Assembly (NCBI GenBank): GCA_022577435.1
Contig: JAKOON010000010.1
Span: 20,068,024 to 20,132,023 of the forward strand
Length of the DNA stretch: 64,000 nucleotides
Reading direction: 5' to 3'
From: Embiotoca jacksoni
Taxonomy: Eukaryota; Chordata; Actinopteri; Embiotocidae
In this document: piece after piece, positions 1 to 13,200 of the stretch
Layout: the number at the start of each line of letters is the position of its first letter
How positions within the stretch are numbered: position 1 is the first letter of the stretch
The notes under the pieces: model-generated
The model's input: only the letters and a program-made list of their open reading frames with translations
Databases searched by the model: none
What the model was told of the DNA's origin: nothing
Made by a program: the position numbers and the translations under genes

Positions 1-101
1 AAGAGAGAATACTTCTGTCCCCCGAAAAGAAGCTTTAGGAAGGAAGTAATCCAGGAAATCTATCCCTTGGGAGTTATTGCACACATTTTTCCTTTCAGAT
101 A

Positions 102-2774
102 TTACAGACCACCGTTGTAGGCATAATCTGCCTTGTTGTGCATGATGAGTTTGTTGTCCACAAAGTAGAAACTGTCTGATCTGGTCTCGTAAGGGTGCGC
201 CACCATTTGGCGAACTGGAAGGGGAGAAAGAGAGACAAACCAACATTAATGTCTGGTTTACAATGTAAAATGCTGACCCAGTAGTATGAACAAAACTGAC
301 TAGAACTCACTGAGGTCCTCCGGGAGTTGTGGAAATTCATAAATGTGTTCGCATGTGTTGCGGCTGTTCGGGATGCAAAAGCCAAAGTCAAAGTCAAAGT
401 TCTTGAGGAGGCGTCCCTGGAAGTAATGCCTCTCAATCATACGAAAGCTGTTAATGGGCCGGTCACCCACTGTGAACTCCACGCTGCGGGGAGGATACAG
501 AAACCAGAAAGTCCAAATTTAAAACTCACTCTTAAGAGGCTGAAAAAACTGATTATCACCAAGTCAGAATAGTTAATTTACTTACGTAGCACCAACAGTG
601 CGCAGCTTTAGGAAGGCCGGTGTAAACTGGTATCTGACAAAGCGCCCTGCACTGGTGTCTACTTCTCCACTCTCCTCTTCACCCTCGACTGGACCTGAAA
701 CAGGGAACGTGTAATGACTGACATCCAGTACTGACAAGATTGGTAAACATTGCAATAATTGGTAGCCTACATATGATAAAACTGACTGCGCTGATAGAGT
801 ATAATTATTTCTTAAATGATTGGAGCAGCCTTTAACCAATCGCCATTGACCTCCATGTGTGACAAACCTCTACCATTACTGCAACTATATTTATTCATTT
901 TTACTTCACTGTCGTCATAGCTAACCATCAACACTGGTCTCTGATTGATTTGCCCTCCAGAGTAGCTGTGCAAACCTTAATGTAAACAGGATTTCCAGTC
1001 TATAATCACATGAAGCCGTGAGTAATAGTTTGGCGTCGCCAGAGTACAAATCATCTACAGAATGTTTCCTAATTCTTTTTTTTATTATTATTATTTTTTT
1101 ATTTTTTTATCTGAATACATTTAAAGGATGTGTTATTAGTGAAATGAAAGCAATACAAAATAATAGACTACTGAATTATTGATCCAACTTGAGGGACTGT
1201 ATTCTTTGATGAGTGTTTATCAAGATATAAGTAACACAGATAAAGAATATGAAACTGGGAAAGACTCGTTTTCATGCTTTACTTTGACTGCAAAAACACC
1301 CGAAAGGGTACAACTGGACACCATCCGTGTGTTTGTGGGTATAACCTCTCAAAGAGGGCCCACCATTTTTGCATTTTAATTTCAGTCAGTCCTACATTTT
1401 TAGGAACATTAAGCTTGATGTGGTGGCAAACGTCAACCTGACACTTACCACTGTTAGGCGGTTTGGCGATCTCAAACAGCACTATCCCCGTCTCAAGATC
1501 TCTTATTTTGAAACGTGTAAAGTCAATGTTGTAGACGTTGTCCTCAGGTCTGCAAAGATAGTCTGTAATGTGAAAACACACTGCGAGTTATAAAAAGGAC
1601 AAATAACTAATGAATGAATCCATTATCTGACAACAAGCACCCATCAGCAAACAGCGGGTCTTCTGTTTGATTTCCCCCCCAAAATTTTTTTATTAGGATT
1701 TACCAATACTTATATCAGGACATTTGTGGTAGGTCACAACATAATTTGTAGCTCAAAGGCTTTCCATTTGCAACTAGGCTTTCAGTGTCTGTTTTCTGGC
1801 TCCTGCACCTTGCAGTGAGTTATGCTGTCGCACAGGCTCCAAGCTTTTCAACAAGGCGTTGTGAAGGAGAAGGGAAGTAATGCCATTGTTGTCTGGTCCG
1901 GGAAAAGATTCAAAACAATGGGAGGCATTTAGCCTTAGCTAAAACTGTCGTAAACAGGGTGTCCGATGACAAACCATGGGATCTAACTCTGTGGTTTCAA
2001 GCAACGCAGTTACATATGAGACAGAAGGTGACAAACTTAAAGGAGAAACTGGAAGGAGGTCAAAAATCCTTATAAATTACCTTTAGGTGCAAAAGTTTGT
2101 ACTCAAACAATGTGTAATGCAATGGGGTCACGCACAGTGGCAAAAACCACAGAGAAGCATCACCTGACTATCAACCAGCAGCAGCAGAAGAACCTCTGCA
2201 CTGTGCAATAACTTTAATACTACTATTTATCATAGTGGAAAATATCTCGTTTCCTCGTGTCCAAAATAAAGCGACAGGTTTTGGACCCAAATTGGGCAGA
2301 ATAACTTTACAAGATGATGATACGTGCTTAGCTTTTAAAAGAACATTACTGCAGCTTTTAGGACGGGGTGCCCTCCAAAAAAACTAGCTGCCCCCTGGTT
2401 GGACCAAACTCTTACTTACGCCCCTGGACGTTATTCTGGCTAAAACAGCTAGCGTTGCTCGTCCGACTTAAATCTAACGTACTGCGTAAACTCACCACAT
2501 TACGTGAACTTACACCGAGTTAACACGCACATAACGCACCTTCCGTGACAACCCGGAGACCCAGGACGTGATCCGGGGAGATATCTCTTCCCAGAGCCCG
2601 GAGTTCATCCTCCGTGACCACAGGCCACTTCTCCGTTTGGCTGCGCCTCGACTTCAGCTTCTTCAGCATTCCTCCGCCGGTCTTTCTGTCCCGGTGGTTC
2701 GTCTCCACGCCGGCGTCCGCGTCCGTCTGTCCCTTGCCGACCGTCTGCGAAGGTTTGTTTCGAGAACCGTTCAT
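102..2774 (-). CDS. unc119b: UNC119B-like lipid-binding cargo carrier, 5 coding exons, 247 aa
   Basis: UNC119 proteins bind myristoylated N-termini (for example G-protein alpha subunits and ciliary proteins) in a PDE6-delta-like beta-sandwich and release them at the cilium on ARL3-GTP. Coding exons on the minus strand: 2774-2540, 1562-1449, 694-586, 483-311, 214-102; every junction is GT-AG and the phases sum to 248 codons with stop. Residues about 80 to 247 are strongly family-like: DYLCRPEDN, IDFTRFKIRDLETG, GRFVRYQFTPAFLKLRTVGA, FRMIERHYF, NTCEHIYEF, and the ending MHNKADYAYNGGL. The N-terminal 75 residues are divergent and basic, as in the family. LETG, FEIAKP and FDFDFGFCIP favour UNC119B over UNC119A, and so does the pop5/rnf10 neighbourhood. 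Bases 1-101 are 3' UTR, so the poly(A) site lies outside the window. The two longest introns (1563-2539 and 695-1448) hold nothing I recognise. Confidence 0.93.
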
Positions 2775-3355
2775 GGTCGGGGCACCGCAGCGGTAATGAA
2801 AATTAGATGCTGTGCTTTTTTTTTTTTTTTTTTTCTTTCTTTTTTCTTTTTTTTAAATTTAGGAGCGACTTGACAAACTGAAGGTATAATTTCAAGATGG
2901 CGTGAAACGTGTACGAGAGACGGTAAAGGAAGATTGTGATTGGCTGTGAACGATGGAGGTTGTCATAGTTACCGAGGGGGGAGTATGAATGGTTTAATGC
3001 ATAGGTCTTCCTGTTTCCTCTTCAATTGCGTGTATTGTGTTACTTAAGATGCAAAAGAAGGATCTTGACTAGTCCAAAAGTTCTCATCGGTCATTTCTTC
3101 CGTTTGGTGGAGTGTTATTAACTTTAAGTGTTTTTTTGTTTTTTTTGTTTTTTGTTTTGTTTCCGGTTAGAAAAACGGTCCAGATGTGTTGTTAACGAGA
3201 AAGGTGAATAAAGCAAAATACAAATTCGTGCTGCCCCGTGAGAAGTGTCAAATACACCCGCAGTACCGTTAACGTCCAGCGCGTGGCGCTGGTGCGACTG
3301 TTCGGTAAGTAAGAGCGTTTTGTTGACGGAAGTTCCCACGGAAGAAGAGACAACG
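2775..3355. promoter_or_regulatory. shared divergent promoter of unc119b and pop5
   Basis: The two start codons face away from each other with 581 bp between them, so both core promoters must lie here. The stretch has a long T-rich tract at about 2816-2856, a YY1-type CAAGATGGCG at 2893-2902, and no convincing TATA box. YY1 sites close to start sites are common in housekeeping promoters; that part is family knowledge. The real transcription starts cannot be placed by eye. Confidence 0.5.
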
Positions 3356-4814
3356 ATGGTGCGGACGAAGTCGAGGTAAAATGTGCTCTCGGGGTTTCTT
3401 GTACTCGTATTTTGTATGTTCATACTTCGTGTCTGATGGCGCCTTTTTTTTTTTTTAAATCGGCAGGTATTTACTGTGCGAAGTCAACGTGACAGACAGA
3501 AGCCACTTGTTGCGGCTGGATGATCGAGCAGTTTCAGGCGCGGTGAAGGCTGCAGTGGCCCGCACACACGGAGACTACGGGGCTGCTTTGAGTAGCATCC
3601 GATTTTCTGGTAAGCAGAGGTGGAATAAATTTATTTTATTTTATTTTATTTTTTTACAAACTCTATAATTTAATTTTAATTTACAGTGCAAAATCACCAT
3701 GGAACAATGTCTCGATACACTTAATTATCGTGTGTAGAATAAAAGACAACCTCATTCAAATATGAATGTCAAGGAAATGTTAAAACAACATGAATTATTG
3801 GTATATAAAGGCATGGAAAACAAAAACGTATGCAATTTACAATTACAGTAAGGTACTCAAACTTCACATGGGTAAAGTAGTTCTGTCGAAGACACTGATA
3901 TTATTCTGTCAAGGTTTCCTGAAACTGCATTACATGCAGGATAATTACTATGATCTGTTTAGAGACCTTAACATGACAATATTAAGAGATTCTTCCAGTC
4001 TGTAGACTCAGGTGATGATACTGGTCTTCACTCTAAAATATTACAACGCTATCACGATGCAGAAGTGTTGACTGACCTCTTTGTGTTCTCTGTTGTTTTG
4101 TCTCTTTTTAGTGAAATATCTGAATGCTCATACGGGAATAGTATTTCTACGTTTCCCCAAAAGGTGTTACAAACTCCTCTGGTCTGCTCTGCCTTTCATA
4201 ACCAGTGTTGAAACTCGCGGGCAAAAAATTCCATGTTTTCTGAACTGTTTGCATGTGGGCGGTAAGAATAACTTCAACACATCAGACATGCATTTTGTTA
4301 ATCTTAAATATTAAATGAATGCATTTGTTTGTGCAGGAACAATTAGAACATGTCAGAAGTTTCTGATACGATACAACACCCAGCAGCTCCATCGAATGCT
4401 CCCTCAATGTAAAAATGAAGGTAAGAGATTTAATTGAATGCTGTCCAATTTTATTCTGAACTCTGTAATTTCAGCCAGCGATTCATCTATTTATTTGTTA
4501 AAAAAAAACCTCTTCATTAATGGTATCTGTGTATTAATTTAAAATGTTTTACCAGTGTTGAACATCAATCTTACCAAATGTGTTGAAGCATTTCACGTAA
4601 AATTATTTTAAATTGTATATTGGAGATGACTATATTGAATTTCAAGACATTGATTACAAGACAAAGAAAAATGCAGTTTGACCTTCATCTCGTTTTTTTA
4701 TTTGCAGAAGAAAAAGAAAAGATTCGCAAATCAATTCTGAATTGCACCCTAACAAGAGACAAAAAGGAACTATTTGAAGATGAATCAGGAAGTGAGGAAG
4801 ATGAAGAAGAGTGA
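3356..4814 (+). CDS. pop5: RNase P / RNase MRP protein subunit POP5, 5 exons, 167 aa
   Basis: POP5 is a core protein of nuclear RNase P (tRNA 5' leader removal) and RNase MRP (rRNA processing). Exons: 3356-3375, 3467-3609, 4112-4261, 4337-4420, 4708-4814, all GT-AG, giving 168 codons with stop. The product reads RYLLCEV near the start, then VKYLNAHTGIVFLRFPK, LLWSALPFITSVE, PCFLNCLHVGGTIRTCQKFL, which are hallmark POP5 blocks; human POP5 has 163 residues. The first exon codes only six full residues plus two bases. The C-terminus is a short acidic tail (EDESGSEEDEEE), as in other animals. The start is the first ATG after the divergent promoter and fits the MVR-like family N-terminus. Confidence 0.95.
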
Positions 4815-5165
4815 CTTCACAACGTGTATGCTGCTAAATTCAAGTGCTCCAATGATGCATGGTTTTGGTTATTTTTGTTACAGGATTGATAGAAAGGGCT
4901 AAAAGAAGCATTTGAAGAAATACATATCTGACTTTGGGGAAGCCTGGTTTACTGCAGCTGCTCAGTGCTAAAAAAAAACCCAACAACAACTGTGGATTGT
5001 ATGTCTGTCTGCAACAGAGAGATACTTTACAAGATGATTTTCACACATTGGCACAGGAATAATTTGGGCTGGCAGACCGGCCTAAGTATCTTTCAACAGC
5101 AAGGTCACATGTTTGATTCTCTGAACAGAAAATGGTGATACTGGATTACTATAACACTGTTCTAA

Positions 5166-5170
<5 letters not shown>

Positions 5171-5202
<32 letters not shown>
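5171..5202. repeat. 32-bp poly(A) run
   Basis: An uninterrupted run of A about 360 bp after the pop5 stop. It could be the A tail of a retroposed element or a simple homopolymer. No target-site duplication was obvious to me. Confidence 0.7.
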
Positions 5203-5203
<1 letters not shown>

Positions 5204-5454
5204 CAATTATCTAAGACAATATAACTGCCACTGTGAAGTGTAAGAAGTTCTATGGAATTTATTTTTTATTTATACTGTGTGCCAATCTGTATTTTGTATA
5301 TAAATTAAATCTGTTTTTAAAATATCTCTGGGGGATTTTTGTTGTTGTTGATTTTTATATTGTTGTTGACCTTTGGTTTGGTATTAGTATGACTGCACAT
5401 ACAAATCCAAACCCGTGTGGCTTGCCATTAGAGGGACTTGCCCACCATGAACCA

Positions 5455-5530
5455 TGTGTAATACCTGAGCGGGGCTTGAACCTGTGTCTTCACGAGATCG
5501 GTGTCATAGACCGCTGGACTAACTTCGATG
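5455..5530 (-). repeat. tRNA-like SINE head or tRNA pseudogene
   Basis: Read on the minus strand, the stretch has an A-box-like TTAGTCCAGCGGTCTATGAC followed about 30 bases later by a B-box-like AGGTTCAAGCCCCGC, the spacing of an internal RNA polymerase III promoter. The acceptor and T stems do not pair well, so it is not a working tRNA gene. A decayed tRNA-derived SINE is the more likely explanation. Confidence 0.35.
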
Positions 5531-6775
5531 CTGAGAATGACTTGCGGCAGGAGAAAGTGTTTCACAGAGTTCACGCAGAGCTTTCCAGTGACTCAACCGA
5601 CAGCCTGGTTAACTCAACAGGTGAAAGATTCTGCTTCACCAAGGTTGTTATTAATGGTTCAGATTCCACCTTGGCCTGTTAATGGTGATTCAACTTTTGG
5701 TGAAGTTGAAACGTTTGGAGAAATTGAAAAAGTTTTGCATACACTACACATTACAGGAAGATATTTAATATCTGCTTGAAAACATGTATATCTGCTATCC
5801 AAAGAATGTCTGCGGCAATTTTGATCACATTTGAATGAATATTTGTGGACGGTGGAGTTATAGGTTGCACAGAGCCAAAGATTTGTCATAATGCAGACAA
5901 ACTCCTGAGAAGATTGGTGTTGCCTTTTAGCAAGAAGGTTTGGGGTTTAAGCCAAATTATGAAAAAAAAAAAGTCACTTGCAAAAGAAGTGACCCAAAAG
6001 TAATTTTTCACCGGGAGAGATGTGTGTACTCACTTTCATAAGTTTTTGAGTATGATAAAGCCTCCAAAAATGCAATTGTTTACGGAGCATAATAATAAAG
6101 CGGAATAATAATTCCTTGAAGAACAATAAGGCTTTCACACCATCGGTGTTCGGGCCCTAAATACTCTGATGTGTGTCTGATAGTTATTTAAAACAAAAAA
6201 GGTTCAGTTATCCTCTTCAAAGTACATCAAATCCTTCTCTTCACAAATCCAACAACCTTTGAATATGCAAATATATTTATTTTCACAAGTTTAACTGCTG
6301 TACACAAGATGTCTCTTACTTTATGGTGAAGCTCATTCTCAGTGTTTGTTCATAAATTTAATGATGGAGCAGGATTGGCTTCCAGACTAGTTGTGATGTC
6401 AGATATGCTCAGACACATCCCTTAAAATCAGACTACAGGGAAACTTTGCCCTTTCAGCAAAAAAAAAATAAAACTGAAAACAGCCTTCTAGTTTCAAACT
6501 CTGCACATACATCCTTCTGCACAGTAAAGGTCAAACATTCAACAGTAGGATCAAGAAGAAAAACATTTCTGAGTAGAGGGGTGATTAAGGATGAACAGAC
6601 ATCCACTGTCAATTGAAAAATTATGATGAAGCACAACCTTTAACAATTTTGGTATTGCTTCAGTGCTGTGTCATACTATGTCTTTAAGATAACAGGGAAA
6701 CAAACATATTTTTACTAAATCCATTTTCTCCCTTCACAGCCGTGAAACTAATCCTAATCTGTCAGAGCTGTTATA

Positions 6776-6794
6776 ACTACATTTCCCATGATGC
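6776..6794 (+). promoter_or_regulatory. ZNF143/THAP11-type promoter motif upstream of rnf10
   Basis: The sequence ACTACATTTCCCATGATGC closely fits the conserved vertebrate promoter motif ACTAC-A-N-TTCCCA-NN-(A/G)TGC bound by ZNF143 with THAP11. It lies about 440 bp before the rnf10 start codon, in the position expected for a housekeeping promoter. Binding is inferred. Confidence 0.5.
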
Positions 6795-7236
6795 CTAGCT
6801 GGGCCTCCGTACTAAACAGGCAAGCAGTACAAGAAACATCCGGGTCTCTCAGGTTCCTGTCTGGCGACCCGTCGCCATTAATGCAAGCTCGTGGAAAGGG
6901 ATATCTTTTTTTGGTTAAAATCCTGAAATTGTCACGTTTTCCAGTTTCTGGAAAACATTTGACGCCTTATTAAAGGCATATTGTTTTCCTTAACGAGTAA
7001 AACTCTTTAACTTCAGGGGTCTTGGCCCCGCGTGGCGAGTTTTCGTCCTCTCCTCCTACCGCTTTCATTAACTTGAGACGCCGAAATCGTGTCTCTTTTT
7101 TTTTTCTCCTCTGGTTTGTTTTATTGTCAAGATGTCGCCGTAATGGGGTCTCCGCGTTTGACAGAAATGAATCAGGGCCTTCGTCGCCTGACCCGCACTC
7201 ACTGCAGCCCGTTTTCCTCCTCCGTTTTCCCGTTTC

Positions 7237-10200
7237 ATGCCAGAGAGCTCGGCGGCTCTCTGCCCGGAGCTCGGCCTCAACAGCGCTCGCTGCACGGAGA
7301 CAAACATGGAGAAAAACCCCAACAGCAGCACCAGTACCAAGGTTCCGCCCCGTTCCAGCTCCACAGGACCAGCACCGGCCGATTCTAAACCCAAAACAGG
7401 TGAACACCCCGCAGTGGACCGCATGCATGTCACTCGAGGTTGATAAACATTGTGTACACTACTTGCCTACTCGTCGCCCTGTGGCCTATCGGGGCCTGCC
7501 GGTACCGCAGACATTGTTTATCTGGTATGTCTGACGTCGCTGTCAAAACATTTGACCCACCAGCAGTCAAGAACTGCAGCTAATATTTGCACCAACGCTT
7601 TTGTAGTCTTGCCATCTATCTCTGCCTTGTATTCGTTGTAATGCAAAGACACACCGACATATTTTAATAACCAATAAAAAGTTATTAATTTTTGTGTAAG
7701 TTTTTTTTTTTATTATTATTTTTTTTTATCAATTTACATGCCAAACCTGAACACAGTCCAAGTATGTCTCCTTCAAATATGGGTTAGGGTTCTCTTTCAT
7801 GGCTTCTTAAAATAGTGATTAGATTATCACACGTTGAAGATAGAAAATGCATAACACACACATGTTGCCTCTATTAATGAAACTGTTTAATTTTAAATGT
7901 TCCTTCAGATGGGGATGAAATGTACAGTAGGGGTAGCTTTCACCCAACGCATAAGTGACATGAGATTTTGATTGTGTTTACGTGTCCACATGTAACCAGA
8001 TTCCCTGTAATACTTTTTAATACTTTATTTTTTTTGCACCTGAGGTATGTTATTTATTTAAATTTCAGAAAGTAAAAATAATGGAGGCTCCAAGCGCTAC
8101 AGCCGCAAGCGTGAGCCCTCACTTCCCAAAGCCGACAGTTTCACCGGCACTCGCCGCACCAATTCACAGAAAAGCAAGAATTTTGACAAGAGACCCCCTC
8201 AGAGAAGTGGAGGACGACTGTATGGAGTTACAGGTGGAGGACGACGTGAGGAGGTTGGTATTCTCAATGAATAAAGTCTTATTTACTTCGTTTAGAGTAT
8301 TTTCTTTTATGTGATCAACTTTTTAGGATAGTGCAACATTTGCTTGCCAAAAATAAATCTTAAATAAATTGTTATCCACCTCTGGCTCTCCAGGTAGCAG
8401 AGACACGCCGGGCAGAGTTTAGCCCGGCTCAGTTTGCTGGACCGAAAAAAATAAGCCTGAACCATCTGCTGAACTTCACCTTTGAACCCCGTGGAGGTAA
8501 TGGTGGCTTCGGAGATGGAGGCAACTCCTGTTGGGGCCGCCGAAACAAATGGGGCCACAAGCACAAGCCCTTCAACAAGGAGCTTTTCCTGCAGGCCAAG
8601 TAAGCAGCCCCTCAGACAGTGAATGATATGAAATGGAGAGACTGAGCATGTGGGAGTCACTCTGTCTTTGTGTGTTTCAGTTGTCAGTTCGTGGTGACTG
8701 ATGACCAGGACTACAAGGCTCACTTCACTGATCCAGACACTCTGGTCAACTGGGACTGTGTGCAGCAGGTGGTGAGTGTCTGCCAGGGAAAAAATATTTA
8801 CCCTCATTACCAACATTTAAGAAACTCCAGTTACGTAGTTATGTTTAACAAAAAGTAAAGCACATGGTGACAAACCTTTTCTGTGTGTCTGCAGCGCATC
8901 TATAGCCATGAGGTGCCATCTTGCCCCATCTGCCTGTACCCTCCTCTGGCAGCCCGCATCACCCAGTGTGGACACATCTTCTGCTGGCCGTGCATGCTGC
9001 ACTACCTGTCTCTTAGTGACAAGAGCTGGTCCAAGTGCCCCATCTGCTATGAGGCTGTGCAGACTGCCGACTTGAAGAGGTAAACAAATAAGAAGAAGAA
9101 GAAAAAAAAAGTTCTTTGGCAAACTCTGAAGTGACAGACTGCAGAAGTAGAGTAGAGGAGTTAACAATTTCTTAATTAGATTCACATAAAAGAAGTTCAG
9201 AAGATTTGGTCAGTATTTGTTATTGACTGTACCTTTTGCTGTTGCAGTGTGGTAGCTATGGAGACCAGACAGTATGTGGCTGGTGATGTAATCACCATGC
9301 GCCTAATGCGGAGGGAAAAGGGGGCTCTGGTGGCCATGCCCAGCTCTCAGTGGGTGAAGGTGGAGGAGCCTGTTCGCTTTGGAGGTCAGAGTGTATGTCT
9401 TCCTGCAACAATACTCAAAAGAGGACTCTTAAAGAGAACCATATATAAGAACCATTTTTTTACTTTAATATATGCATATATATATATATACACTGCTCAA
9501 AAAAATAAAGGGAACACTTAAACAACACAATGTAACTCCAAGTCAATCCCACTTCTGGGAAATCAACCTGTCCAGTTAGGAAGCAACACTGATTGTGAAT
9601 CAATTTCACCTGCTGTTGTGCAAATAGAACAGACAACAGGTGGAAATGAGGCAATTAGCAAGACAACCCTTATAAAGGAACGGTTCTGCAGGTGGTGACC
9701 ACAGACCATTTCTCTGTCTTCATCCTTTCTGGCTGACTTTTGGTCACTTTTGCATTTTGCCAGCGCCCTCACCACTAGAGGTAGCATGAGGTGTCTACAA
9801 CCCACAGAAGTTGCTCAGGTAGTGCAGCTCATCCAGGATGGCACATCAATGCACGCTCTGGCAAGAAGGTTTGCTGTGTCTGTCAGCACAGTGTCAAGAG
9901 CCTGGAGGAGATACCAGGAGACAGGCCGGGACACCAGGAGACGTGGAGGGGGCCGTAGGAGGACAACAACCCAGCAGCAGGACTGCTATCTGCTCCTTTG
10001 TGCAAGGAGGAACAGGAGGAGCACTGCCAGAGCCCTACAAAGTGACCTCCAGCAGGCCACTAATGTGCATGTTTCTGCTCAAACGGTCAGAAACAGACTC
10101 CATGAGGGCGGTACGAGGGCCCGACGTCCACAAGTGGGGCCTGTGCTTACAGCCCAACACCGTGCAGGGCGATTAGCATTTGCCAGAGAACACCAAGATT

Positions 10201-13200
10201 GGCAGCTTCACCATTGGCACCCTGTGCTCTTCACGGATGGGAGCAGGTTCACACTGAGCACATGTGACAGACGTGACAGAGTCTGGAGACGCCGTGGAGA
10301 ACGTTCTGCTGCCTGCAACATCCTCCAGCGTGACCGGTTTGGTGGTGGGTCAGCGACGGTCTGGGGAGGCATTTCTTTGGAGGGCCGCACAGCCCTCCAT
10401 GTGCTAGCCAGAGGTACCCTGACTACCACTAGGTACCGGGATGAGATTCTCAGACCCATTGGAAGACCATATGCTGGTGCAGTGGGCCCTGGGTTCCTTC
10501 TGATGCATGACAATGCTCGGCCTCATGTGGCTGGAGTGTGTCAGCAGTTCCTGCATGATGAAGGCATTGACGCTACGGACCGGCCTGCCCGTTCCCCAGA
10601 CCTGAATCCAATCCAGCACATCTGGGACATCGTGTCTCGTTCCATCCACCAAACACCACGTTCCACCACAGACTGTCCAGGAGTGGACTGATGCTTTGAT
10701 CCAGGTCTGGGAGGAGATTCCTCAGGAGAACATCCGTCGTCTCATCAGGAGCATGCCCAGGCGTTGTAGGGAGTGATACAGGCACGTGGAGGCCACACAC
10801 ACTACTGAGACTCATTTTGACTTGTCTTGAGGAATTTCCACAGAAGTTGGATCAGCCTGTGATCTGATTCTTCCACTTTATTTTGAGTATGATTCTGAAT
10901 CCAGATCTCCATGGGATAATGATTTTGATTTCCATTGATCATTCTTATGTTATTTTGTTCTCAACACATTCCACTATGTAATGAGTAAAGATTTTCAACT
11001 GGAATATTTCATTCATTGAGATCTAGGATGTGTTGCTTAAGTGTTCCCTTTATTTTTTTGAGCAGTGTACATAAACTACAAATTTACAGTCTGTTACAGA
11101 ATAACTTAAGAGACCAAGTAGGCAACAAATAGGTGTTAGGAAAGTTTCATTAAACCCTGTTGTTAATGTGTTTTGTAGATGCTTGTTTGAGTCCGTACTC
11201 CAAGCTGCTGCTGACCTCGCCGGCGCAGGTACTGAGCCTGGTGGCTGAGGAGAATGCAGTCCTGCAGGCTCAGCTTAGCCAGGAAGAGGACCTCAATGGC
11301 TGCTTCATTCAGAACGCCCTGTGTCTTCTGCAGGTAAAGATGCTCGCCTCTCTGTGGCACCAAACAAGAAAATAATCGGTATGCAATTTGAGTTTTAAAA
11401 TGTATGAATGGAGCAGGCATGTTTTTCTCTTGCATGTCTCCAAGTGGAATATAAAACCCACTTTATCACCAAGTAAAACCATACGAGCTGTAGACTGATC
11501 ATTTAACTGTCTGTGTGTGTGTTTTTGTGGTTCAGGAGCGAGAGGAAATGCTGCTGAAGCAGCAGAAGGCAAATGCAGACAGTCTTGACCTTTCCTCTCT
11601 GACTCTGAAAGAACCTGCTTCTCCTGTGGAGGAAGTTGTGACGAACAACTGCTGTGCCAAGGTGAGTCTAAAAAGACCTTTTCCACTCTGTTGTTGGGAT
11701 CAAATTAGTTTACTAGCACATTCTTCCGTGGGATTATAACTTCTATTTCATATGTTATACCTGGTTATACCCATCGTCACCTCTGTCTCCCCCCCCTCAG
11801 CCTGTGCTGCAGTACTCCTCTGCATTTGACGATGAGGTGGCAGAGTTTACAGAAGATGCAGCTGCAGAGGCACCCGGCTTCCCTGAGGCCGCTCTGGAGA
11901 GTGTGCTGGAAGAGCCTCCCCTGGCTACGATGGATGCAGCTCCAGAGCCCGAGCTGGATGACAAGAGTCCAGCCAACCAGGCAGAGTCGGGCCGCCCCTC
12001 AGCCAGTGTGGTGCACGGACCTTACTACTATTTCTACCAAGGTGGGTCGTTCTCTGCTTTCCTACCTGCACTGCACAACAAACTCCTGCCACAAAAAGTA
12101 ATGATCTTTGAAAATCGCTTTTCTAAACCCGAAGAAAAAGTGTAGTTAGATTTTCTACTTGTGTCAAACTGACCTGCTCTGAATAAAACGTTGTTTTGAG
12201 AACGATGACGGTTTGTTTTTGAGTGTTAAACTAATTGCACACAGAATTGCTACTTAGGATCAGTATTGCAGCACACTGAGCCCCAGAATGAAAACAATTG
12301 GACTACTATTTGTTCAATAAATCACAATTGTACGACCTTTAACGTAGATAAGCATAGATTAAAAAGTTGGGAAATATTACAGCTCAGCGGAAGCAGTGCA
12401 GGATATCGGATTTTCCGGGCTGTTGTTTTTTTTTTTTTTCTTTCCTGTTTCAGTCTTAATTACATTTTCCTCATCAATTTTTCTTGTCTCTTTTAACATG
12501 TTTCTCCCTCCAGCTGACGACTGCCAGCAGATGTTCCTGCATCCTGTGAATGTGCGCTGTCTGTTGCGTGAATACGGCAGCCTGGAGGCCAGTCCTGACT
12601 CCATCACCGCCACAGTGGTGGAGATTGTGGGACACACAGTCACAGAGGTCAGCAAACAATCTCTAATTAAAACTCTGAAAATGATGATTGTTATTACTGA
12701 TTTCTCTTGTGTCCCTTCGTTTCAGGACATCCGTCGTCGGCATCGCTATCTGGCTCATCTGCCGCTCACATGCGAGTTCAGCATATGTGAGTTAGCTCTG
12801 CAGCCTCCGATCCTGTCCAAAGAAACTCTAGATACGTTTGCAGGTAAGAACATTTCAAACTGAGTTTTCAGGATGACCATTTCAAATTGTCGGGCTTTCA
12901 TAGAGTTGTTTGGTTAAAACTTTCCCCCCAAAAACTTTTTTAGACGACTTGGAGAAAAGAAAGCGCCTGAGGCAGAAGAAAGTTCGGGATGAGAAGCGCA
13001 GAGAGAAGCGGATTGAAATTGAGGAGAACAAGAAGCAGGGTAAATGTAAGTACAGCTGATCACTTTTAGTTTGAAATATATAGTTTGAGATGCATCATTT
13101 CACTGCATTGTATTTGCACCCATGTGTCCCCTCAGATCCTGAGGTGCACATTGGACTGGAGAACCTTCAAAATTTCCCAGCATTCGGCCCTCCGCCTCTC

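Larger units (their letters stand above)
4815..7236. other. pop5 3' UTR, spacer and rnf10 promoter region
   Basis: After the pop5 stop comes AT-rich sequence with a 32-bp A run at 5171-5202, where the pop5 transcript or an inserted retroposon may end; I see no clean AATAAA before it. A tRNA-like segment on the minus strand lies at about 5455-5530. The stretch 5560-6700 contains short open frames only and no recognisable exon. From about 6770 the sequence becomes promoter-like and more GC-rich and leads into rnf10. Confidence 0.5.

Noticed and set aside
5233..5682. 149-aa plus-strand open frame downstream of pop5
   Set aside because: It crosses the tRNA-like repeat and poly(A)-flanked AT-rich sequence; no protein similarity.
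6970..7534. Overlapping open frames of 121-170 aa on both strands at the rnf10 first exon
   Set aside because: They arise from GC-rich promoter and exon sequence; only the frame starting at 7237 matches RNF10.
8307..8816. 169-aa minus-strand open frame over rnf10 exons 3-4
   Set aside because: It is antisense to well-supported rnf10 exons and resembles no protein I know.
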